A stretch of 37,955 nucleotides of DNA from Candidatus Berkelbacteria bacterium. Lineage in GTDB: Bacteria; Patescibacteriota; UBA1384; XYA2-FULL-43-10; CAINNR01. The stretch is from contig JAPLVG010000020.1 in the NCBI GenBank assembly GCA_026397235.1, positions 26,367 to 64,321 on the forward strand, given 5' to 3'. The notes beneath the pieces are model-generated. The model was not told where the DNA came from, did not search any database, and saw nothing but the letters and a program-made list of their open reading frames with translations. A program made the translations under genes and the position numbers. Positions 33,508 through 37,955 of this stretch are shown here, in pieces (the stretch's first letter is position 1; every line of letters starts with the position of its first letter).

Positions 33508-33590
33508 CGTAAAATCGTGGCAAGCCACGATCACGTGGCGCCGCCAGGATTTGGAGTGTAGCGTGATGAGCGAAGCGAATTTTACGCTAC
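33508..33590 (+). repeat. tRNA trailer hairpins after tRNA-Thr(GGT)
   Basis: Starting at the CCA end, CCACGT...ATCGTGGC-AA-GCCACGAT...ACGTGG forms a hairpin. Then comes a 41-nt stretch (33550-33590), with stem GTAGCGT/ACGCTAC, that is repeated exactly at 33713-33753. Confidence 0.85.
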
Positions 33591-33601
33591 AAACAATATT
33601 T

Positions 33602-33687
33602 GCTGGGATAGCGAAGTGGTCAAACGCATTGGACTGTAAATCCAACGGCTTACGCCTTCGTAGGTTCGAGTCCTACTCCCAGCACCA
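33602..33687 (+). tRNA. tRNA-Tyr(GTA)
   Basis: 86 nt, class II with long variable arm. Acceptor GCTGGGA/TCCCAGC, anticodon GTA in ACTGTAAAT, T loop TTCGAGT, encoded CCA. Confidence 0.97.
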
Positions 33688-33810
33688 CGTAAAAAGCGAG
33701 CTTGTGCGAGCTTTTGGAGTGTAGCGTGATGAGCGAAGCGAATTTTACGCTACGGTAATAATTAATTGCTCGCTTCACGTGGCACTGCCAGGGTTTGGAG
33801 TGTCTTGTGA
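33688..33810 (+). repeat. tRNA trailer hairpins after tRNA-Tyr
   Basis: CCACGT plus AAGCGAGC pairs with GCTCGCTT and ACGTGG about 80 nt later. The exact 41-nt repeat (33713-33753) sits inside that loop. GTGGCACTGCCAGGGTTTGG follows, matching GTGGCGCCGCCAGGATTTGG of the first trailer. The rest to 33870 shows nothing else. Confidence 0.8.
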
Positions 33811-33870
33811 TCCGAGTTTTCAATTATGGGATTTTGCGCGACTGAATTTGTTTGTAACCAATGACCTAGC

Positions 33871-34131
33871 ATGTATTACGTTTACATTATAGAAAATATT
33901 ATTGATAAATCTTGGTATATCGGATTTTCGACTGATGTTGATCGAAGATTATTGGAACACAATACAAAATCTGGTGGCAAATTTACAAGACAGAAATCTG
34001 GCCAATGGCGTCTGATATACACGGAAGGCTATCAAAATAAAATGGATGCACTGGGCAGAGAAAAGTTTTTAAAAAGCGGCAGCGGCAGAAGGTTTATTAG
34101 AAAACAGATAAAAAACTATCTTTCAAAATAA
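33871..34131 (+). CDS. Stand-alone GIY-YIG endonuclease
   Basis: An 86-residue single-domain GIY-YIG protein: YYVYIIENIIDKSWYIGFST, Arg in DRRLLEHN, and Glu in LGREKFLKSG. These are the catalytic Tyr, Arg and Glu positions. Many bacteria encode such small proteins, with likely roles in DNA processing or as remnants of homing endonucleases. No ribosome site is visible. It interrupts the tRNA cluster. Confidence 0.9.
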   Translation: MYYVYIIENIIDKSWYIGFSTDVDRRLLEHNTKSGGKFTRQKSGQWRLIYTEGYQNKMDALGREKFLKSGSGRRFIRKQIKNYLSK

Positions 34132-34161
34132 TTATTAGTCAAGTCGGTTTTCAGTGCGGAT

Positions 34162-34227
34162 AAAAAAACAAAAAGTGAGAGGCGTTGCTTAGGGCACGTA
34201 GCCATAAGTTCGTTTCTCTCTCATAAT
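34162..34227 (-). ncRNA. Candidate small RNA
   Basis: On the minus strand TTGACA (34258-34263), 18-nt spacer, TAAGAT (34234-34239) form a near-consensus promoter. About 66 nt follow that contain an outer stem TGAGAG/CTCTCA, an inner stem CTTA-GGC-TACGT-GCC-TAAG, and end in T-runs at 34161-34174. No open frame of interest lies in it. I do not recognise a known RNA family. Confidence 0.6.
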
Positions 34228-34322
34228 GTTTAGATCTTATCAAAATATTGCATATCTTGTCAAGCAAAATTTCACTGGAGATTTCAAAACCTTTTTTTGT
34301 TCTGATCGAAATATGATACGAA

Positions 34323-34351
34323 TCAAATGTTCCCGTTTTGGGAACATTTGA
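34323..34351. repeat. Perfect inverted repeat
   Basis: TCAAATGTTCCC-GTTTT-GGGAACATTTGA, 12-bp perfect arms with a 5-nt loop. It is upstream of the small-RNA promoter and upstream of the 34372 promoter. No T-run follows, so an operator or element end is more likely than a terminator. Confidence 0.85.
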
Positions 34352-34371
34352 GATTGTCAATCAATAAATTA

Positions 34372-34400
34372 TTGCCAAATTACGCTCAATAGGGTATGAT
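34372..34400 (+). promoter_or_regulatory. Promoter of the structured region
   Basis: TTGCCA (34372-34377), 17-nt spacer, TATGAT (34395-34400). Confidence 0.5.
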
Positions 34401-34406
34401 GAGTAG

Positions 34407-34490
34407 GGTGTAAGTTACTAGACTAGTGCAGGGCACCAATCCGAATTGCTAAATTTTAGCGATTCGGATTGGTGAGGCTTTATCATACTA
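34407..34490 (+). ncRNA. Candidate structured RNA upstream of the HTH/LAGLIDADG-like gene
   Basis: The region holds a 20-bp stem (34433-34472; CACCAATCCGAAT... with its complement, one wobble pair) and, in DNA or a longer transcript, an outer pairing GTATGAT/ATCATAC (34394-34400 / 34482-34488). It has no coding potential. It could be a small RNA or a leader of the next gene; the next gene, however, has its own promoter. With the small RNA this explains most of the 396-nt gap 34132-34527. Confidence 0.45.
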
Positions 34491-34491
34491 A

Positions 34492-34521
34492 TTGTTAACC
34501 AATAGATTGGTATGATATAAT
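34492..34521 (+). promoter_or_regulatory. Leaderless promoter with operator-like palindrome
   Basis: TTGTTA (34492-34497), 18-nt spacer, TATAAT (34516-34521), ATG 6 nt later. The spacer contains ACCAAT-AG-ATTGGT (34498-34511), a palindrome fit for an HTH protein. Its half-site recurs in the hairpin 34433-34472 (ACCAATCC). Confidence 0.65.
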
Positions 34522-34527
34522 CGGTTT

Positions 34528-35127
34528 ATGAAAAAAACTGAGAAAAAAATATCCCAATTGTATAATTCTGGTTTATCAGTTAACCAGATTTCTGAAAAAT
34601 TAGGAATAACTGCTTCGAGAATTCGGTATTTTATGAAAAAGAGTTTGATCATATGCAGAAACCACAGTGATGCTAGTAAATTACTTCATATGACGAAGTT
34701 TGGAAAAAAACAATTCCAGATTAAAAAAAATTTGACTGTGGAAGAAGAAAATTTGCGTGTTGCTGGGATTATGCTTTACTGGGGAGAGGGAACAAAGATG
34801 GGTAATAGCGTAGTTTTTAGCAACAGTGATCCACAGATGATTGTATTATTTCTAGCATTTTTAAGAACAGTTTGCGGAATTGATGAAAATAGATTACATC
34901 TTTTGCTTCATGTATACGACGATCAGAATGAAATGCAGTTAAAATCTTTTTGGTCACGAATTACAAATATTCCCATTAACCAGTTTAGTAAGACGTTTGT
35001 TCACCATGGAAAAACTGGTTCGTACAAAAAAGTCTCTAAATTCGGGACAATCTCCCTAAGATATTCTGACAAAGAGTTATTGAGAGTAATTAATGATTGG
35101 ATTGATAAATTTTGTTTGCCGATGTAG
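34528..35127 (+). CDS. HTH protein with LAGLIDADG-like domain
   Basis: A 199-residue protein. Residues about 5-35 form a helix-turn-helix (QLYNSGLSVNQISEKLGITA). From about 78 it resembles single-motif LAGLIDADG-type proteins: AGIMLYWGEGTK with the acidic Glu, then VVFSNSDPQMIVLFLAFLRT, LHLLLHVYDDQN, FWSRITNIP and FVHHGKTGSYKK. Similar proteins occur in Actinobacteria and CPR, function unknown; DNA binding or cleavage is likely. Its last codons and TAG stop lie inside the tRNA-Thr gene (10-nt overlap). Leaderless promoter, with a palindrome that may allow autoregulation. Confidence 0.75.
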   Translation: MKKTEKKISQLYNSGLSVNQISEKLGITASRIRYFMKKSLIICRNHSDASKLLHMTKFGKKQFQIKKNLTVEEENLRVAGIMLYWGEGTKMGNSVVFSNSDPQMIVLFLAFLRTVCGIDENRLHLLLHVYDDQNEMQLKSFWSRITNIPINQFSKTFVHHGKTGSYKKVSKFGTISLRYSDKELLRVINDWIDKFCLPM

Positions 35128-35192
35128 CTCAATGGTAGAGCAACACTTTTGTAAAGTGAAGGTTATGGGTTCAAGTCCCTTCATCGGCTCCA
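35118..35192 (+). tRNA. tRNA-Thr(TGT)
   Basis: 75 nt, acceptor GCCGATG/CATCGGC, anticodon loop TTTGTAA (TGT), T loop TTCAAGT, encoded CCA. The outermost anticodon-stem pair is A-A. The 5' end supplies the stop codon of the upstream gene. Confidence 0.93.
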
Positions 35193-35268
35193 TCTCGACA
35201 AAATTGTCTCGAGTGGCACCAACACCTGGAAATTACTGTGACAAAATTGTCTCGGGGACACTATTTTA
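35193..35268 (+). repeat. tRNA trailer hairpin after tRNA-Thr(TGT)
   Basis: CTCGACAAAATTGTCTCGAG starts at the CCA end and is followed by TGGCACC and a second GACAAAATTGTC copy. The layout is like the two earlier trailers, but the stem sequence is different. Confidence 0.6.
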
Positions 35269-35308
35269 GAAGGAAGAAAACTAGGAAAAATAAATCTGAA
35301 AGGATTGT

Positions 35309-35470
35309 ATGGCAAAAGATGCACGAAATGTTGTAACTTTAGAATGCGAAGTTTGCAAAGAAAGAAATTACCAGACTGAAAAAAATACCAAGTTGCAAAA
35401 AGAACGATTGCAATTGAAAAAATATTGCAAAAAAGATAAAAAACAGACTTTGCACAAAGAGGCCAAGTAG
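35309..35470 (+). CDS. rpmG: Ribosomal protein bL33
   Basis: A 53-residue L33, too short for common gene-finder cut-offs: MAKDARNVVTLECEVCKERN... with the family pattern CxxC then NYQTEKNTK and LQLKKYCKKDKKQTLHKEAK. Only part of the usual zinc-cysteine set is evident: CEVC plus a single C at 40. AAGGA upstream is the ribosome site. The tRNA-Thr ... rpmG-tRNA-Trp order is the usual context upstream of secE-nusG, which are not here. Confidence 0.93.
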   Translation: MAKDARNVVTLECEVCKERNYQTEKNTKLQKERLQLKKYCKKDKKQTLHKEAK

Positions 35471-35503
35471 TATTTTATTAAAAAGTCATCCTAGACCTCT
35501 GAT

Positions 35504-35577
35504 AGGGGTATAGTTCAATGGTAGAACGACGGTCTCCAAAACCGTTAATCGGGGTTCGAGCCCTCGTACCCCTGCCA
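35504..35577 (+). tRNA. tRNA-Trp(CCA)
   Basis: 74 nt, acceptor AGGGGTA/TACCCCT, anticodon loop CTCCAAA (CCA), T loop TTCGAGC, encoded CCA end. Confidence 0.97.
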
Positions 35578-35599
35578 GAGAATCGGGATGATTTTTTGA

Positions 35600-35605
35600 T
35601 ATAAT
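35600..35605 (+). promoter_or_regulatory. Extended -10 promoter of the dihydroorotase-like gene
   Basis: TGATATAAT, with the -10 box exactly 6 nt before the ATG; no -35 box is seen. Confidence 0.55.
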
Positions 35606-35611
35606 AAAATT

Positions 35612-36490
35612 ATGATTAATTATCCAATCATCGATTTGCATTGTCACTTGCGGAATGATATTGCCGGCCAAACGAAAACTGCCAAAGAGTCGGGAATTTC
35701 GACAGTGGTTTATATGGCCAATTCCGAGCCACCGCTGGATAACATCTCCGCGATCAAAAAGTCACTGGCAGCGAAAAGAAATTGTACGGCTTTGCCGGTT
35801 TCGGCAATAACTAAGAATTTAGAAGGGAAAGAATTGGTTGATGTTGACGCGATTAAAGATTTTGTTATTGGATTCTCGGACGATGGAAAATATCTTAGCG
35901 ATTTGAAATTGTTGGCGGAAATTTTGGCAAAAAATGTTTTAGTGATGGCACATTGCAGTCCAGACTATGAAACCAGTATCAAGCATCCAGAACTTGAAAC
36001 GCAGTATGTCAACAATTATCTCAAAGTTCTGAAAAAAGTCGGTGGCAGATTACATATTCAGCATGTGAATAAAAAATCATCAGTAGATTTAATTCGTCGT
36101 GCAAAAAAATCTGGCTTAAAATTCAGTTGTGAAACTTGCCCACATTATTTTACTTATACCGCCGCCGATTTATCAACAAAAACCAATCCACCGCTGGGAA
36201 ATCGCGATGACATCATTGCGATCAAAAAAGGTTTAGCTGATGGTACCATTGATGTCATTGCCAGCGATCACGAGCCGGAACCGAGAGTCAGCGGCATCGC
36301 CGGTTTTTCATCGTTTATTCCATTATCGTACGGACTAATATTATCGAAAGTTCTGTCAGAAAAACAGCTAAAAGAAAAGTTATATCTAAATCCAATGAGG
36401 ATTATCGGCCCTCCTTCGCTCAAATTCGTCTCGAGGACTGCGACCCTCGCCGACGAAGGTTCGCTTCGGAAGGGCGCAACAAACTATTAG
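35612..36490 (+). CDS. pyrC: Compact dihydroorotase-like amidohydrolase
   Basis: A 292-residue protein, shorter than class I dihydroorotases (about 420). Metal-binding motifs are present: DLHCHLR at 8-14, AHC near 113, LHIQHVN, CETCPHYFTY, TNPPLGNRDD and the catalytic Asp in IASDHEPEP. It would interconvert carbamoyl aspartate and dihydroorotate. It begins almost at the first barrel strand, so the N-terminal beta-sandwich part is missing, and the C-terminus is replaced after NPMRIIG by about 25 residues encoded by a GC-rich, repeat-like stretch (36407-36480). It may be a minimal enzyme or a decaying one. A related amidohydrolase role cannot be excluded. Confidence 0.75.
   Translation: MINYPIIDLHCHLRNDIAGQTKTAKESGISTVVYMANSEPPLDNISAIKKSLAAKRNCTALPVSAITKNLEGKELVDVDAIKDFVIGFSDDGKYLSDLKLLAEILAKNVLVMAHCSPDYETSIKHPELETQYVNNYLKVLKKVGGRLHIQHVNKKSSVDLIRRAKKSGLKFSCETCPHYFTYTAADLSTKTNPPLGNRDDIIAIKKGLADGTIDVIASDHEPEPRVSGIAGFSSFIPLSYGLILSKVLSEKQLKEKLYLNPMRIIGPPSLKFVSRTATLADEGSLRKGATNY
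36407..36480. repeat. GC-rich repeat-like insertion at the pyrC 3' end
   Basis: CCTTCG...CGAAGG and GAGG...CCTC words pair with each other, and GC is near 60% against 38% around it. The stretch encodes the last residues of the dihydroorotase-like protein. Confidence 0.5.
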
Positions 36491-36515
36491 ATTATTAATG
36501 AGTTGCGGAGAAAAT

Positions 36516-36944
36516 ATGAAACTTACTTCGACTGATTTTGAAGATGGGGGGCAGATTCCAGTTAAGTTTACCTGTGCAGGCGAGGGGATTCGACCGAATT
36601 TGTCTTGGTCGGAAATTCCTGATGGCGCCAAGAGTTTGGCTATTACTTTGATAGACCCAGACGCACCTGGTGGTGATTTTATCCATTGGTTGGTAATAAA
36701 TATTCCAGCAGCCACAATCAGTATTGCATCGGATGAAGTTGTCGGCGAGGAGATTCCAAATTCAGCCGGCAAGTCGGAATACATCCCGCCTTGTCCACCA
36801 AGCGGAAAACATCGGTATATTTTTACACTATTTGCTCTTGATGCCGACTGTTTAGCAGCATCATCATTCGAAAGTTTCACCCAGACAGCCGAACCTCACA
36901 TTATCGATAAAGCAGTTTTGACAGGTCTTTATCAGAAGATTTAG
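36516..36944 (+). CDS. PEBP-family protein (YbhB/YbcL type)
   Basis: A 142-residue phosphatidylethanolamine-binding-protein homologue with the two family signatures: LIDPDAPGGDFIHWLVINIP and PPCPPSGKHRYIFTLFALD. The bacterial members are cytoplasmic or periplasmic ligand-binding proteins of unclear role. GGAGAAAAT before the ATG at 36516 is preferred to an ATG six codons upstream, which would place the ribosome site inside the gene. Confidence 0.93.
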   Translation: MKLTSTDFEDGGQIPVKFTCAGEGIRPNLSWSEIPDGAKSLAITLIDPDAPGGDFIHWLVINIPAATISIASDEVVGEEIPNSAGKSEYIPPCPPSGKHRYIFTLFALDADCLAASSFESFTQTAEPHIIDKAVLTGLYQKI

Positions 36945-37007
36945 TTGTTAGATTTTTGCTCAGTTGGTATAATAAAAGTAATTAATGATTCATAAAGTTG
37001 AGGGGAT

Positions 37008-37955
37008 ATGAAGCCAATCAAAGTTTTTAAGGTTTTGGCACGACGTCGAATTATCATCGTTTGTCTGGTTTTTGTCCTAGTTTTGGGTATTGGCATCGGG
37101 CTAGGTGCCAATCTGTTGCAGAAAGCAAAGAAAGCCAAAGCAGTAACTTTTCTTGCCAATTCGGATTCTTTAGTCATTCCCGAAAACTCAATTGTTTATA
37201 TTGGCGCTGGAGGCTATATCAGCCAAAAGTTTTATACTCAAACAGCCGAATCATACAATCCGGCCCATTTCATTTCTTCTGCCGGATTAACGATGCCGGC
37301 CGACAGAATTTGGCAAACAAATTACAACGGTTGCAGTTCTGTGCCGACCCCAACAGTTTGGGCTGATACTTCATATTCGAATGGCTGTTACAGTTTTATC
37401 AGCGATGGTGCCGGTATGATATTGAAATATAATAAATCAATTGATATCTACGGGACTGTGGTTATCGGTGATCGCGTGGTCTTTGATGCTCCAAATATTA
37501 CCTTACATAGCGGATCAAAAATTTTTGCCAACGGACAACGGATACAACGGCAGCAGTTTGGATGGCTGGCAACCGGGTGGTATTCCGGCCGACCTCTATG
37601 TTTTGCACTGTAATGACAATCAGCCTGGCGGCGGTGCTCCGGCAGATGTGTCTGTCGGCGGACTATCTTACAGTCTTCAATCAGCAAGCACTCCTGTAAC
37701 TAACTATTTTACTGTCAATGGAGCACAAATTTTGGGCGGCAGAGGACAGAATGGCGGCAAAGCTTTTCAGGGAAGTAAATTTGGCGGATCAGCAGGAAGT
37801 GGAATTCTCGGCATTGGCGGCGGCGGCGGCGCCGGCGCAACCGGTAATAGCACTAGTCTTGATCACGGAAATGCCAGCGGGGCCGGTGGTGGATTTGGTC
37901 TTGTTTTCCAATCATCAAAATTAAATGTTTTTTCTAATGCTGATGTTAATGCTAA
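37008..37955 (+). pseudogene. Secreted glycine-rich protein, frameshifted and cut by the window end
   Basis: A membrane anchor or signal sequence (about 14-36) leads into a secreted region. In frame one the product ends at 37613. At about 37536 a single extra base (C in GGA-C-AACGGA) separates it from a longer frame that continues NGYNGSSLDGWQPGG, through PVTNYFTVNGAQILGG and a glycine-rich stretch with five consecutive Gly codons to the window end without a stop. The joined product would look like a surface protein with a beta-helix/glycine-rich repeat part. GAGGGG before the ATG supports the start. The shift may be a real mutation, phase variation or an assembly error. Confidence 0.7.

Noticed and set aside
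33537-33800. GTGGCACC-like motifs after tRNAs as T-box riboswitch antiterminators
   Set aside because: No stem I, no specifier loop and no downstream synthetase or amino-acid gene; they follow tRNA CCA ends directly.
34151-34360. Minus-strand open frame of 69 codons
   Set aside because: It overlaps the candidate small RNA and its promoter, has no ribosome site and an unnatural C-terminus.
37718-37924. Separate small gene in the glycine-rich region
   Set aside because: It is a shifted reading of the glycine-rich continuation of the gene at 37008.

Overview
The window reads as chromosome from an AT-rich (about 38-40% GC by eye), compactly coded bacterium of the Candidate Phyla Radiation (Patescibacteria). 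This placement is inference. It rests on very small ribosomal proteins (L28 of 53 aa, L33 of 53 aa), a cell-wall cluster without murE or ddl, several small proteins of CPR type, a PP2C-like/beta-propeller membrane protein and two small PaaX/Cas2-like proteins. TGA acts as a normal stop (for example at the ftsW end), so this is not a recoded (code 25) lineage.

Bases 1-12.7 kb hold a division and cell wall (dcw) cluster: ftsL-like, ftsI, murF, mraY, two small genes, murD, ftsW, murG, murC, a broken murB, ftsQ. Bases 12.7-16.1 kb hold a small unknown gene, recJ and radA. Bases 16.1-25.4 kb are more mosaic: PaaX-like gene 1 between two perfect palindromes, a class A penicillin-binding protein whose leader carries a REP-like insertion, argS, an orphan gene, PaaX-like gene 2 inside a unit bounded by a 49-bp direct repeat, and the PP2C/propeller gene. 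Bases 25.5-33.4 kb hold a GC-rich orphan, an ABC export pair (MacB/LolD type), a tRNA-Pro gene with an abnormally long T arm, rpmB, an M50 protease, and a holB-like / PSP1 / TPR operon.

Bases 33.4-35.6 kb look like an eroded tRNA-Thr / tRNA-Tyr / tRNA-Thr / rpmG / tRNA-Trp cluster. A GIY-YIG nuclease gene, a probable small RNA, a structured non-coding region and an HTH plus LAGLIDADG-like gene sit inside it. A compact dihydroorotase-like gene, a PEBP-family gene and the start of a glycine-rich secreted protein with a frameshift finish the window.

The most unusual layer is non-coding. There are several families of hairpins: a 40-nt palindrome family centred on CGATCG with four copies, a second palindrome type around PaaX-like gene 2, a GTCATTGCGAG-type REP element with a 19-bp flanking duplication, and imperfect inverted repeats made of iterated short words. 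Both PaaX/Cas2-like genes have one palindrome against the promoter and a matching one at the 3' end. This arrangement is the best candidate here for an undescribed system. At least five genes have a TATAAT-like -10 box exactly 6 nt before the ATG, which implies leaderless transcripts.
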